Position numbers and translations under genes: made by a program. The notes under the pieces were generated by a model. It made no database searches, was not told where the DNA came from, and saw only the letters and a program-made list of their open reading frames with translations. From Candidatus Solibacter sp. (GTDB lineage Bacteria; Acidobacteriota; Terriglobia; Bryobacterales; Bryobacteraceae), in assembly GCA_013822245.1 (NCBI GenBank), contig PNKE01000014.1, positions 62,001 to 126,000 on the forward strand: DNA of 64,000 bases. The letters run 5' to 3'. Positions 1 through 10,853 of this stretch are shown here, piece after piece. Position 1 is the stretch's first letter. Each line of letters opens with the position of its first letter.

Positions 1-677
<677 letters not shown>

Positions 678-775
678 TTATGTCCTAAAAGAGATCTGAA
701 GGAGAGGGACCCGTGCCGCGCCGGATGGGCGAAGGGCGTCCTGCTGTACCATATGCCGACCTGACGAAGACCGTT

Positions 776-829
776 CGCGCGAAGCCGCGCCGGCAAGACA
801 ATCAATGCGATCCCGCGCGAAGCCGCGCC
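776..829. repeat. 16-bp direct repeat, two copies
   Basis: The sequence CGCGCGAAGCCGCGCC occurs at 776-791 and again at 814-829, a 38-nt period, between gdhA and the kinase pseudogene. It contains short self-complementary GCGCG parts. It may be a small dispersed genomic repeat; I cannot assign a function. Confidence 0.4.
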
Positions 830-1272
830 CGCCGCCCGAGCTTTGCTGGATCGCCGTGAAAGCGATGTCGAAGGCGCGCGAGGATCGATATCAGCATGGC
901 GGCGGGATGGTTGTGGACGTGCGACGAGTCAAGACCGCGCTGACGCCTGAACAAAGCAGCATGATGCTCCATTCGGCCGAGGCCGTAGAAGCGTCGAGCC
1001 GGACCGTGACGCTGGCGCCTGGATGGCTGCCCGCGGCGAAGCTGAAGTGGCCGGCGCCCGCACTTCTGGCCGGACTGCCTGCTGTCCTGATGATGGTGCT
1101 GTTTTCGATGCGGCGGCAGGAACATCCAAGCGGCGCGGGATGCCGTCTCGATTCGTTGGTCCGGCGACGCGCCGGCAGCGCTCCCGGGATCTCGGCGATT
1201 TCGCCGCTGACCGCGGTAGGCAGCGTCATATACTATTGGTCGGAATTCCAAATCCAGCGAGGTGAACCGTAG
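805..1272 (+). pseudogene. Remnant of a PknB-type Ser/Thr protein kinase (C-terminal lobe and membrane anchor only)
   Basis: The open frame encodes 155 residues. Its first third reads PELCWIAVKAMSKAREDRYQ followed by a DVRRVK segment. This is the last part of the bacterial Hanks-type kinase domain; the intact kinase at 5114-8113 has LDGIILKALAKRREDRYL at the equivalent place. A hydrophobic stretch (about residues 84-100, ending VLMMVLF) matches the usual membrane anchor after the kinase domain. The glycine-rich loop, catalytic HRD and DFG blocks are absent, and no upstream frame supplies them. The remaining C-terminus is not recognisable. I read it as a decayed kinase gene whose 5' end was deleted. 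It ends with a stop directly abutting the next ATG. Confidence 0.55.
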
Positions 1273-2370
1273 ATGAACAGACACGCCGGCAACGGAAGAG
1301 GAATCAGCCGCCGTGCGCTGCTGACGGCGCCGCTGATCGCCACGGCCGCGGCCGCCAGCCGCACTGAAATCGCGATCGAGGGCGAGCGGTTTCTGATCAA
1401 CGGCAAAGTGACCTATCCGGGGCGCGAATGGCGCGGGATGAAAATCGAAGGGCTGCTGATGAACTCGCGGATGGTTCAGGGCACATTCGACGACCACAAT
1501 CCAGAGACGCGCAGCCGCTGGAATTACCCGGACACCGGCAAGTGGGACCCGGAGCGCAATACGCGAGAGTTCATCGCGGCCATGCCCGAGTGGCGCAAGC
1601 ACGGGTTGCTCGGCTTCACGGTGAATTTCCAGGGCGGCAGCCCGCAAGGCTATTCGAAGGAGCAGCCGTGGGAGAACAACGCGTTTGATCCGGACGGGAA
1701 ACTGCGCGCGCCCTACCTGCGGAGAATGAAGGCGATCCTGGACCGCGCCGACCGGCTGGGCATGGTTGCGATCGTCGGCCTGTTTTACTTCGGCCAGGAC
1801 GAGCGGTTGAAGGACGAAGCGGCGGTGATCAGGGGCGCCGAGAATGCGGTGGGCTGGCTGCTGGATCAGGGTTACCGGAACCTGCTGATAGAGATCACCA
1901 ACGAAACCATGCCGCGCTACGACCACCCGATCCTCAGGCCCGAGCGCATCCACGAACTGATCGAGCGCGTGAAAGAGATGACACGCAACGGGCGGCGTTT
2001 CCTGGCCGGCGTCAGCTACGGCGGCAACACGATCCCAAAGCCGAATGTGGCGAGGACCTCGGATTTCCTGCTGATTCACGGCAACGGCGTGAAACTGCCG
2101 TCGCGCATCCGCCAGATGGTGGACCAGACAAGGGCGGTGGACGGTTACCGCACCATGCCGATCCTGTTCAACGAAGACGACCACTTCGACTTCGACCAAC
2201 CGGACAACAACATGATCGCCGCCATCAGCAAATACGCCTCGTGGGGGTATTTCGATCCAGGCGAGAGCAACTATCGCGACGGCTACCAGTGCCCGCCGGT
2301 GAACTGGGGGATCAATACGGAGAGAAAGCGCGGTTTCTTCAATCTTGTGAAAGAGGTGACGGGGAGTTGA
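1273..2370 (+). CDS. Tat-exported TIM-barrel glycoside hydrolase-like protein (clan GH-A type)
   Basis: The 365-residue product begins with a twin-arginine-like leader (SRRALLTAPLIATAAAAS), so it is probably exported. The body looks like a (beta/alpha)8 hydrolase: LLIEITNETMPRYD near residue 210 resembles the strand-4 'NE' motif holding the acid/base glutamate in clan GH-A, and ILFNEDDHFDF near residue 298 could hold the second carboxylate. These assignments are by pattern only and no subfamily can be given. GAGGTG upstream of the ATG is an acceptable ribosome site. It follows a decayed kinase gene and precedes aat with no functional link. Substrate unknown. Confidence 0.6.
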   Translation: MNRHAGNGRGISRRALLTAPLIATAAAASRTEIAIEGERFLINGKVTYPGREWRGMKIEGLLMNSRMVQGTFDDHNPETRSRWNYPDTGKWDPERNTREFIAAMPEWRKHGLLGFTVNFQGGSPQGYSKEQPWENNAFDPDGKLRAPYLRRMKAILDRADRLGMVAIVGLFYFGQDERLKDEAAVIRGAENAVGWLLDQGYRNLLIEITNETMPRYDHPILRPERIHELIERVKEMTRNGRRFLAGVSYGGNTIPKPNVARTSDFLLIHGNGVKLPSRIRQMVDQTRAVDGYRTMPILFNEDDHFDFDQPDNNMIAAISKYASWGYFDPGESNYRDGYQCPPVNWGINTERKRGFFNLVKEVTGS

Positions 2371-2403
2371 TGCGGTCACGCATCCGGCGCCCCGGCCACT
2401 GGC

Positions 2404-2997
2404 ATGGAATCTGACCTGGTTGGCGTCAGCCGCGATCTGGATGCGCGCACCGTGCTTGACGCTTACCGCGCGGGCGTTTTTCCCATGGGCGGCGGGCGGG
2501 CGATCACCTGGCACTGCCCTCGGGTGCGGGCGGTGATTCCGCTGGACGCGGTGCGCGTTCCGCGGTCGCTGAGCCGCAGGATGCGGCGGGGCGGCTTTGA
2601 GATCACCTGCGACACGGCCTTTGGCGAGGTGATGCTGGGCTGTGCCGGCCGGCAGGATACGTGGATCGACGCCCGCATCCTGCGCGTCTATCAGGAACTG
2701 TATGAAAGCGGCGATGCGCACTCGCTTGAAGTGTGGGTGGACGGGGCGCTTGCGGCCGGCATCTACGGGGTTCAGATCGGGGGTGCGTTCTTCGCCGAGT
2801 CGAAGTTCCACCGGGTGACGGACATGTCGAAAATCGCGCTGGTCAAGCTTGCCGACCGGCTCAGGCTGTCCGGCTTTGACCTGCTGGAGGTGCAGTATGT
2901 CACGCCTCACCTGGCGCGGTTCGGGGCCGTAGGGATGGGTTTCGACGAGTATCTGCGGCGGGTTGAGCATGCAGCGGGGCTGAGGCGCAGGTTCTGA
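2404..2997 (+). CDS. aat: Leucyl/phenylalanyl-tRNA--protein transferase
   Basis: Aat transfers Leu or Phe from aminoacyl-tRNA to N-terminal Arg/Lys of proteins, creating N-degrons for ClpS/ClpAP. The 197-residue protein has the family blocks in order: AYRAGVFPMG near the N-terminus, DTAFGEVMLGCA, TWIDARILRVYQELYESGDAHSLEVW split across the middle, GIYGVQIGGAFFAESKFHR, MSKIALVKL and the C-terminal VQYVTPHLARFGA. The length is slightly short of the E. coli enzyme (about 230), mainly at the N-terminus, as is common outside proteobacteria. No strong ribosome site precedes the ATG. The gene stands alone. Confidence 0.93.
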   Translation: MESDLVGVSRDLDARTVLDAYRAGVFPMGGGRAITWHCPRVRAVIPLDAVRVPRSLSRRMRRGGFEITCDTAFGEVMLGCAGRQDTWIDARILRVYQELYESGDAHSLEVWVDGALAAGIYGVQIGGAFFAESKFHRVTDMSKIALVKLADRLRLSGFDLLEVQYVTPHLARFGAVGMGFDEYLRRVEHAAGLRRRF

Positions 2998-3078
2998 ACC
3001 GCCAGCCGGCCGGCGCCTTGCCGGAGACGGCTTGCCCCACGCGGAGGCGGGACCGAAGCGGCGCATGAAAAAGCGCAT

Positions 3079-3109
3079 TTGAGCTTGATACCTAAAACTC
3101 TGATATGCT
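3079..3109 (+). promoter_or_regulatory. Possible sigma-70 promoter upstream of the SagB-type gene
   Basis: TTGAGC (3079-3084) and TATGCT (3104-3109) are separated by 19 nt in an unusually AT-rich patch between aat and the next gene, about 70 nt before the start codon. The spacing is long, so this is tentative. TATGCT also occurs in front of gyrA and of the methyltransferase at 26510. Confidence 0.3.
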
Positions 3110-3179
3110 AGCCTGATTCAGTCCAAAGAGAAGTCCTCCTGAGGGGCAGAGCTGGGAAGGGGACTCCGGGAAGGCGTCC

Positions 3180-3854
3180 ATGCCATCACGAGGAAAGACA
3201 CCGCGGATGCCGGCCAACGTCCCAACCTGGGTTCCGTTGCCAGGCAACCGCGTCACGTTGGCGGCGCCCGAGATGGGAGAGATTTCGTCTCTGAATGCCA
3301 GTCTGGCGCGCCGGCGGTCGGTCAGGGAGTTCCAGGACAGGCCCGTGTCGCTGGAACAGGTTTCCAGTCTGCTATGGGCGGCGCAGGGCGTGACGGGAGT
3401 GGGCGGGCTGCGGACTTCGCCATCGGCTGGAGCCGTCTACCCGCTGAAAGCGTATTTGATCGCCTCACAGGTGACGGGCTTGACACCTGGCATATACCGC
3501 TTCGAGCCCGACACGAACGAACTGGCGTTCATGGAGCATGGAGACCGGCGCAAACTGCTGTTCCAGGCGGCGATGGGGCAGGAATGCGTGAGGATGAGTC
3601 CGGCGGCAGTGCTGTTGGTGTCCTGGAACAAACGGATGCAGGGCGAGTTTGGCGACCATGCGGAGAAACTGATTCTGATCGAATGCGGCCACGCGGCGCA
3701 GAACTTCCTGCTGGAGGCGGTTTCGCTGGGGTTGGGCGGCATCGGACTGGCGAAGTTCGATGCGGACGCCCTGCGGGCGGCAGTTCCATTCAGGACCGAC
3801 GAGGAGCCGCGCTATCTCCTGCTTGCGGGCCAGCCGGGCGACTCGACGAAGTAG
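3180..3854 (+). CDS. SagB/ThcOx-type nitroreductase-fold oxidoreductase
   Basis: The 224-residue protein matches SagB-type FMN-dependent dehydrogenases: SLARRRSVREFQDRPVSLEQ (FMN phosphate binding and dimer helix), LLWAAQGVTG, RTSPSAGAVYPLKAYL, GIYRFEPDTNEL and the C-terminal FLLEAVSLGLGGIGLAKFD. SagB enzymes oxidise azolines in peptide natural products, but no YcaO/SagD cyclodehydratase or precursor peptide lies next to it, so a stand-alone redox role is as likely. The start at 3180 gives about 30 extra residues before the conserved core; a later internal start is possible. It converges on trpD with a 15-nt gap. Confidence 0.78.
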   Translation: MPSRGKTPRMPANVPTWVPLPGNRVTLAAPEMGEISSLNASLARRRSVREFQDRPVSLEQVSSLLWAAQGVTGVGGLRTSPSAGAVYPLKAYLIASQVTGLTPGIYRFEPDTNELAFMEHGDRRKLLFQAAMGQECVRMSPAAVLLVSWNKRMQGEFGDHAEKLILIECGHAAQNFLLEAVSLGLGGIGLAKFDADALRAAVPFRTDEEPRYLLLAGQPGDSTK

Positions 3855-3869
3855 TTGCCAGGGCACGGA

Positions 3870-4904
3870 TCATGCGGGCGCCGCGGCCGATTTTGAGAAC
3901 TCGACGAAACTCACCAGCTTAGCCAGGGCGGCGCCGCTGTCGATGGAGTGTGCCGCGGCCTGTGCGGCCTGTTTGGGTTCCCTCGATGCCGAAGCCGCCA
4001 TCAGGCCGAGGGCGGCGTTGGCAACCACGATATCGCGGTAGGCGCCGGGCCGGCCTTTGAGCACATCGAGCGCGATAGCCTTGGCGGTGTCGATGCCGCC
4101 GGAGCGCAGGCCGCTCAAATCGGCCACTGGGAGGCCGAACTCGGCGGGCGACATGACGCGGTGATCGATGGCGCCGCCGGCGAGCGCGAAAACGTGGCTG
4201 TCGCCGGTGGTGGAAAATTCGTCGAGGCCGTCCGCCCCATGCACTACAAATCCGTTGCGCAGGCCGAGTCCGCAGAGGGTGACGGCCATCAGTTCGGCGG
4301 CCTGGATGGAGGGGGCGCCGGCGACCTGGCAGGTGGCGCCGGCGGGGTTGGTGAGCGGGCCGAGGAGGTTGAACGCGGTACGGGTTTTCAGTTCCGCCCT
4401 GGCCGGCTGAGCGTGGCGCATGGCCGGGTGGAGGGCGGGGGCGAAGAGGAAGCCGAAACCGATTTCACGGATGGCGCGGCCCATGTCTTCAGGGCGCATG
4501 ACGATGCTGGCGCCGAGCGCTTCGAGCAGATCGGCCGAGCCGCAGAGGCTGGACATGGAACGGTTGCCGTGCTTGGCAACGCGCACGCCGGCGCCGGCGA
4601 CGACGAATGCGGCGATGGTGGAGACGTTGAGCGTACCCTGGTTGTCGCCGCCGGTGCCGCAGGTGTCGAGCACCGGCTCGCCGGTGATGCCGTGTTCCAC
4701 CTTGACGGCGCTCTGGCGCATGGCGAGCGCGAGCCCGAGCAATTCGTCCGGCGTCTCTCCCTTGACCCTAAGTGCGGCGGCGAAGGCGGCGATCTGAGCC
4801 GTTGAGGCCTGGCCATCGAGGATCGCAGCCATGGCCAGGCGGGCATCGGGGGCGCTGAGCGATTCCTTGTTCATGACACGGTGCAGATAGGGCAGTAGCG
4901 ACAT
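3870..4904 (-). CDS. trpD: Anthranilate phosphoribosyltransferase
   Basis: Second step of tryptophan synthesis: anthranilate plus PRPP gives phosphoribosylanthranilate. The 344-residue length is typical. Seen in sequence: the PRPP-binding loop GTGGD at residues 83-87 (in DTCGTGGDNQGTLNVST), KHGNRS at 111-116, KTRTAFNLLGPLTNPA for anthranilate binding, and VVHGADGLDE in the C-terminal domain. No other trp gene is adjacent. It faces away from the kinase gene at 5114, so the 209-nt space between them probably carries promoters for both. Confidence 0.96.
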   Translation of the reverse strand: MSLLPYLHRVMNKESLSAPDARLAMAAILDGQASTAQIAAFAAALRVKGETPDELLGLALAMRQSAVKVEHGITGEPVLDTCGTGGDNQGTLNVSTIAAFVVAGAGVRVAKHGNRSMSSLCGSADLLEALGASIVMRPEDMGRAIREIGFGFLFAPALHPAMRHAQPARAELKTRTAFNLLGPLTNPAGATCQVAGAPSIQAAELMAVTLCGLGLRNGFVVHGADGLDEFSTTGDSHVFALAGGAIDHRVMSPAEFGLPVADLSGLRSGGIDTAKAIALDVLKGRPGAYRDIVVANAALGLMAASASREPKQAAQAAAHSIDSGAALAKLVSFVEFSKSAAAPA

Positions 4905-4987
4905 GGTGGATGAGGCAGGGAAGGCTTTCTATGAGGCTAGCACAGGGCGGTCCGGCGGCCGCCGGGATGGAAAGTGCACAAAATTGT

Positions 4988-5015
4988 TTGAAGGACGCGC
5001 GAACTGCGCTATAGT
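4988..5015 (+). promoter_or_regulatory. Sigma-70-like promoter for the kinase gene
   Basis: TTGAAG (4988-4993), a 16-nt spacer and TATAGT (5010-5015). It lies in an AT-richer island about 100 nt upstream of the kinase start and points toward it. It is one of the best canonical -35/-10 pairs in the window. Confidence 0.6.
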
Positions 5016-5113
5016 CTTATCTAATCAACAAGCTACGCTGCTGGAGCGCAGCCACGTACCGCCAGGGATGGGCGGAGCTGGAGAGTCGGCGGGTCAAAAA
5101 GTCTTAACTGGGC

Positions 5114-8113
5114 ATGAATCACCGCACGGTCGGGCACTATGAAATCCTCGGGCAATTGGGCGCCGGGGGGATGGGCGTTGTCTATCTGGCCCGGGACGCG
5201 AGGCTGAACCGGAAGGTGGCTTTGAAACTGTTGCCGGGTGAACTGGCGGCCAACGCGGAGGCCCGGCAGCGGTTCACGAGGGAGGCGCAATCGGCCTCGG
5301 CCCTGAACAGTCCGAATATCGTCACCATCTATGAAATCGGGTCCGATGGGGGCGCCGATTTCATCGCCATGGAGTACATCCAGGGCGAGACGCTGGCCGA
5401 GGTGCTGCGGCGCGGGGCGCCGGACATCGAAACGATGCTGGGCTACGCGATCCAGACGGCGTCGGCGCTGGCGGCGGCGCACCGCGAAGGCATCGTGCAC
5501 CGCGATGTCAAGCCGGGCAATGTGATGGTGACGCAGGACGGCCTGATCAAGGTGCTGGACTTCGGGCTGGCGAAGCCGGTATCGGGCGGGGACGAAGAGC
5601 CGAACCAGGCCGTGACCGCCACCACGCCGCTCACGCAACTAGGCATGGCGATTGGGACGCTGAGCTACATGTCGCCGGAGCAGGCGCTGGGCGAGAACGT
5701 CGATGCCCGTTCGGATGTGTTCTCGTTCGGCATCGTCCTGTATGAGATGTTCGCCGGGCAGGCGCCATTTTCGGGACCGACGCCCGCCGCCACATTCCGC
5801 CGGCTGCAACTGGAGGACCCGCCGAAGCCGTCGGATCTGAGGCCGGCGATCATCCCGCAGTTGGACGGCATCATCCTGAAAGCCCTGGCCAAGAGGCGCG
5901 AGGACCGGTACCTGTCGGCGGTGGAACTCGAAAGCGACCTGCGGTTGCTGCGGTCCGGATCGAAGGTGAATGTCACGGCCGGGCAAGCTCCGGCGAGCGT
6001 CCCCGGCAGAGCCGGACCTGGCCTGTTCCGGAAGTACGGGACGCGCAATTATCTCCGGTGGGGCCTTGGCGTGCTGGCGGCTGGCGTGCTGGCGGTATGG
6101 CAGCCATGGGCGGCAGGCCCGCACCAGCCTTCGCCGTCGGCCCAGAGGTGGTTTGATCAGGGCGTGGCGGCGATCCGCGACGGCACCTACCATACCGCGA
6201 GCCTGGCGCTCGAGCGTGCCGCGGAGACCGACCCCAAGTTCGCTCTTGCGCATATCCGCCTGGCCGAGACCTATTTCGAACTCGATGCCCCGGACAAGGC
6301 CAAGGAGGAGCTGCTCAGAGCGGTGCCGTCGGGATCGAGAACCGCGCTGTCGAGGATCGAAGAGATGCACATGCAGGCGGTCCGGTTGACGCTGACCGCC
6401 GACTTCGAGGGCGCGGCGCAACAATATGCCACCATCCGCGACAGAGTGCCATCGGCTCAACGGCCAAGCGCGTTGGTTGATTACGGCCGCGCGCTGGAGA
6501 AGGCGGAGAATCTCAAGGCCGCCATCACCGCCTATGAGGGAGCCACGCGGCAGGAGGCGCAGTATCCGGCCGCATTTCTGCGGCTTGGCATCCTGCACCG
6601 CCGGCGGTTGGACCAGGCGCGGGCCGGGGCGGCCTTTCAGCAGGCCGAGGGGCTGTACCGCAGCCTGGGCAACCAGGAAGGTCTGGCCGAGGTGTACTAC
6701 CAGCGCGGCGTGATGCTGAACAATCTGGGCAATGCCAAGGAGGCCAGGGCGATGCTGGGCAAAGCCCTCGACATTGCCACCACCGCCGGGCACCCGCAGC
6801 AGGAAATCGCCATCCTGCTGCAATTGAGCGGGCTGATGCACCGGCTGGAGGGGGTGGAGAAGGCCCGCGAGCACGCCGGGAAAGCGATCGGGCTGGCGCG
6901 TTCAAAGGGGCTGGAGCCGCTGGCGGCGCGAGGCTTGATCGACCTCGGCAATTCGTTCTTCGTCGCCGGCGACGCCCTGGAGGCGACGGCGCTCTACCGC
7001 CAGGCGCTGGAGACGGCGCGGCGAAACAATTCACGGCGGACCGAAGCCCGGGCGCTGCTTTCACTCGGCAGCCTCGACATCCAGAACGGGCGTTTCGTCG
7101 AAGGACAGAAGAACGTGGAACTGGCTCTTGCTTTTTACCGCGACGGCGGATACCGCAAGGAGACCTCGCAGGCGCTGCTGCTGGCCGGCAGAGCCCGCCG
7201 CTCGCTAGGCGATTACGAAGGAGCCTATATCGCCTTCGGAGAGCAGCACCGCCGGGCGATGGAGGTAGGCGATCTGGAGCAGATCGGGCTGTCGCTCGAA
7301 GCCATGGGATCGGTGAGGCTGCTGCAGGGCCGGTTTTCCGAGGCCCACGAGCATTTTCGCGAAGCGATGTCATCGGGCGGCGCGGTCAATGCCATGACTT
7401 CGGGCTACACCAGGATGAACCGCGCTTCAGCCCTGTGGCGGTTGGGCCGCTACGAGGAGGCCGAGGCGCAGTTGACGGAGGCGGAGCAGGGCAGCCGGGC
7501 GGCGAAGCCGAACAAGTCAGTCGCGGTGATGCTGGCACACAACCGCGCGGGGATCGCTCTCAGCCGGCGCCAGTATGCGGCGGCCATCGGCCATGCCGAA
7601 CGGATGCTGGCCGATGAGGGCATCAGCGCCCCGGCCGCGGCGGAGGCGGAGACGCTGCTGGCCTGGGCCCTGGCTCAAACGGGACAGGGCGGGCGCGCGG
7701 CGCAAACGGCGGACTCCGCGGTTCAGAAAGCCTCCTCGACCGGGCTGCCGGATCTGATTGCCGCCTCGCTGGCGGCAAAGGCCGCCGCCTTGCTCGCCGG
7801 TGGAAACCCCGCCGGCGCGCTGGCGGCCGCCTCGGCTGCCGCGGAGAAGAACCGGACAACCGGCAACAGCGAGCGTCAATGGCGCATTCTGCTGCTTGCC
7901 TCCAGAGCAGCGTTGGCCGCGGGCCAGGGCGCCCGGGCCGCCGAATTCGCTGTCCAGGCCGCCGCGGCGTTATCTGAGTTCGAGGCCCGCGTCAAGGGCG
8001 CGGATTTCGCGTCCTATGTCCGGCGCCCCGACATCCAGATGGACGCCACCTCGCTGGCCGCGCTCCGCAAGCCCTCAACGGCACTAATTCAAGTGAAAGG
8101 ACCACCCAAATGA
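5114..8113 (+). CDS. Membrane-anchored Ser/Thr protein kinase with C-terminal TPR array
   Basis: The 999-residue protein starts directly with a Hanks-type kinase domain (about 7-280). Visible are glycine loop GAGGMGVVY (16-24), catalytic Lys38 (VALK), HRDVKPGN (129-136, Asp131), DFG (149-151) and the SPEQ segment replacing APE (187-190), so the kinase should be active. A proline-rich linker leads to one membrane span (about 313-331) and a long helical repeat region (340-950) with many TPR-like pairs (for example LGNAKEARAMLGKALD, GDYEGAYIAFGEQ). The topology implies a cytoplasmic kinase and an outer TPR sensor or scaffold. This domain order is common in Acidobacteria. The last codons overlap the next gene, so the secreted protein downstream is probably co-translated. 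Confidence 0.93.
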   Translation: MNHRTVGHYEILGQLGAGGMGVVYLARDARLNRKVALKLLPGELAANAEARQRFTREAQSASALNSPNIVTIYEIGSDGGADFIAMEYIQGETLAEVLRRGAPDIETMLGYAIQTASALAAAHREGIVHRDVKPGNVMVTQDGLIKVLDFGLAKPVSGGDEEPNQAVTATTPLTQLGMAIGTLSYMSPEQALGENVDARSDVFSFGIVLYEMFAGQAPFSGPTPAATFRRLQLEDPPKPSDLRPAIIPQLDGIILKALAKRREDRYLSAVELESDLRLLRSGSKVNVTAGQAPASVPGRAGPGLFRKYGTRNYLRWGLGVLAAGVLAVWQPWAAGPHQPSPSAQRWFDQGVAAIRDGTYHTASLALERAAETDPKFALAHIRLAETYFELDAPDKAKEELLRAVPSGSRTALSRIEEMHMQAVRLTLTADFEGAAQQYATIRDRVPSAQRPSALVDYGRALEKAENLKAAITAYEGATRQEAQYPAAFLRLGILHRRRLDQARAGAAFQQAEGLYRSLGNQEGLAEVYYQRGVMLNNLGNAKEARAMLGKALDIATTAGHPQQEIAILLQLSGLMHRLEGVEKAREHAGKAIGLARSKGLEPLAARGLIDLGNSFFVAGDALEATALYRQALETARRNNSRRTEARALLSLGSLDIQNGRFVEGQKNVELALAFYRDGGYRKETSQALLLAGRARRSLGDYEGAYIAFGEQHRRAMEVGDLEQIGLSLEAMGSVRLLQGRFSEAHEHFREAMSSGGAVNAMTSGYTRMNRASALWRLGRYEEAEAQLTEAEQGSRAAKPNKSVAVMLAHNRAGIALSRRQYAAAIGHAERMLADEGISAPAAAEAETLLAWALAQTGQGGRAAQTADSAVQKASSTGLPDLIAASLAAKAAALLAGGNPAGALAAASAAAEKNRTTGNSERQWRILLLASRAALAAGQGARAAEFAVQAAAALSEFEARVKGADFASYVRRPDIQMDATSLAALRKPSTALIQVKGPPK

Positions 8114-8616
8114 AGAGAATCAGCCGCGCCCGGTTTCTGTCCAGCGCCGCCCCCCTGCTCACGATCGCCGCCCGCGGGCGCCTCGGCGCCCAATCCGGCG
8201 ACACGCCGATCATCATCACCGATGGATCGCTCAAGATGAACTCCGCCGTGCGCTGGGGGGATTACGTGGAGGAAACGGCCAGACGCCGGCGCCATCCCAG
8301 CACGGGGCGGCGCGTTTCGAGGGTCGATGTCCAATTGTCCGGAGGCTCGACCTCGGTCCAGTTCACGGGCCAGGAGTGCGAGGTTAGGGTGACCTACGAC
8401 GGCATGGAGGTTGCGGTGACGACCAATCCCGCCGGCCGCAACCTCAAGATGGAGACGGACTGGAACGCGTTCAAGTCCGGCGCGACGGAGAACGATCTGG
8501 AGCACGCGAACGCTGGCTCGCACATCTCGCGCGTCGTGGTGAGGCGAAACGGCGCCATTGTGGCGGAGGCGACGCCCAGCGGCGGCACTCGCGTCACCAT
8601 CCACTACGAGGAGTAA
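8110..8616 (+). CDS. Small secreted protein of unknown function, coupled to the kinase gene
   Basis: The 168-residue product starts at an ATG overlapping the kinase stop by 4 nt (ATGA). The N-terminus (KRISRARFLSSAAPLLTIAARG) resembles a Sec or Tat leader. The mature part is mostly predicted beta strands (SRVDVQLSGGSTSVQF, CEVRVTYDGMEVAVTTN). I recognise no family. A single cysteine (within GQECEV) remains after the leader. The overlap suggests it is made in fixed ratio with the kinase and could be a periplasmic partner of the TPR region, which is inference only. Confidence 0.7.
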   Translation: MKRISRARFLSSAAPLLTIAARGRLGAQSGDTPIIITDGSLKMNSAVRWGDYVEETARRRRHPSTGRRVSRVDVQLSGGSTSVQFTGQECEVRVTYDGMEVAVTTNPAGRNLKMETDWNAFKSGATENDLEHANAGSHISRVVVRRNGAIVAEATPSGGTRVTIHYEE

Positions 8617-8730
8617 GGCAGGCGGCGGGCGCCGGCCGGCCCTGGAGATGAACGCGGCCCCCAAGCGAGGGGTGTGTCCACGCGAAAGCGAGTTTGCGCG
8701 CCCGCGCGAAGGCGGGTTCAGCGGCAGACT

Positions 8731-8739
8731 TGCTATATT
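8731..8739 (+). promoter_or_regulatory. Extended -10 element upstream of sucC
   Basis: TGC followed by TATATT (8734-8739), 43 nt before the sucC ATG, without a convincing -35 hexamer at 16-18 nt. A GC hairpin CCCGC/GCGGG (8701-8716) lies just upstream. Confidence 0.45.
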
Positions 8740-8782
8740 GGAACATGATTCACTCTGAGCCAAGTGCGAGTACCGTATTCCT

Positions 8783-9940
8783 ATGAAAATTCACGAGTAC
8801 CAGGCCAAGGAGATCTTGGCGCGCTATGGCGTCCCCGTGCCCCGAGGGCGCATGGCCGCCACCGTCGATGAAGCCGAGCAGATCGCCCGCGACCTGGGCG
8901 GAAGGGTGGTCGTGAAGGCCCAGATCCACGCCGGCGGCCGCGGCAAGGGCGGCGGCGTAAAACTCGCCGATGGCCGCGACGCGGCCCGGGAAGCGGCGCG
9001 GAAGATCCTGGGCATGACGCTGGTGACGCATCAGACCGGACCCGAAGGCCGTCTCGTTCAAAGGCTGCTGGTCGAGGAGACGCTGCCGATCGTCAAGGAA
9101 CTCTATCTGGGCATCGTGCTCGACCGCGGAACAGGACTGCCCGTGGTGATGGCCTCGCCGGACGGAGGCATGGACATCGAAGTGGTTGCGGCTGAGACGC
9201 CGGAACGGATCTTCAAGGAGGCATTCGTGCCCGGCACGGGGCTGATGGGCTGGCAGGCGCGCAAGCTCGCCTACCGTCTCGGACTGCCGAACGAAGCCAT
9301 CGGCGCGGCGGTGAAGACGATCACGGCGCTGGCCAGGGCGTGGGTGGAGATGGACTGCTCACTGGCGGAAATCAACCCGCTGGTGCTGACCGCGGACAAT
9401 GGCATCGCCGCCCTGGATGCCAAGATCAGCTTCGACGACAACGCGTTGTACCGCCACAAGGACGTGGTCGAACTGCGCGACCTGGCCGAGGAGGATCCGC
9501 TGGAAGTCGAGGCGTCGAAGTTCGGGCTGAACTACATCAAACTCGACGGCAGCGTGGCCTGCATGGTGAACGGCGCCGGTCTGGCGATGGCCACCATGGA
9601 CATCATCAAGTGGGCCGGCGGCAGTCCGGCGAACTTCCTGGATGTGGGCGGCGGGGCGAACAAAAACCAGATCCGCAACGCCTTCAACATCCTGCTGGCC
9701 GACCGGAACGTGAAGGCGATTCTGATCAACATTTTCGGCGGCATCCTGCGCTGCGATACGCTGGCCGCCGGCGTTGTCGAGGCGGCGCGGGCGCTGGACG
9801 TGAAGGTTCCGATCGTCATCCGCATGGAGGGCACCAACGTCGAGATCGGCCGCCGGATACTGGCGGAATCGGGGTTGAACTTCAAGGTCGCCCAGGGTAT
9901 GCGGGACGCGGCCGAGATGGTTGTCGCGCTGGCCGCGTAA
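8783..9940 (+). CDS. sucC: Succinyl-CoA synthetase beta subunit (ADP-forming type)
   Basis: TCA-cycle enzyme converting succinyl-CoA to succinate with nucleotide phosphorylation; the beta subunit binds nucleotide and succinate. The 385 residues match the usual length. An ATP-grasp domain opens the protein ([26 protein letters not shown] at 51-56), followed by [12 protein letters not shown] (metal and nucleotide contacts) and the C-terminal CoA-ligase half with [33 protein letters not shown] and EGTN. The gene is followed after 16 nt by sucD and then ndk, an apparent operon. Confidence 0.97.
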   Translation: MKIHEYQAKEILARYGVPVPRGRMAATVDEAEQIARDLGGRVVVKAQIHAGGRGKGGGVKLADGRDAAREAARKILGMTLVTHQTGPEGRLVQRLLVEETLPIVKELYLGIVLDRGTGLPVVMASPDGGMDIEVVAAETPERIFKEAFVPGTGLMGWQARKLAYRLGLPNEAIGAAVKTITALARAWVEMDCSLAEINPLVLTADNGIAALDAKISFDDNALYRHKDVVELRDLAEEDPLEVEASKFGLNYIKLDGSVACMVNGAGLAMATMDIIKWAGGSPANFLDVGGGANKNQIRNAFNILLADRNVKAILINIFGGILRCDTLAAGVVEAARALDVKVPIVIRMEGTNVEIGRRILAESGLNFKVAQGMRDAAEMVVALAA

Positions 9941-9956
9941 GGAGGGAGCCGACGTC

Positions 9957-10832
<876 letters not shown>

Positions 10833-10853
10833 GGAATCACCCTCAACACATCC

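Noticed and set aside
802-3078. A 758-codon open frame on the minus strand
   Set aside because: It is antisense to the exported glycosidase-like gene and aat, both with clear homology or signal features. Its translation is rich in Arg/His/Pro/Ala and has no domain, typical of the third-position GC shadow of high-GC genes.
3180-3854. SagB-type gene as part of a thiazole/oxazole peptide cluster
   Set aside because: No YcaO, cyclodehydratase partner, precursor peptide or transporter within several kb; neighbours are aat and trpD.
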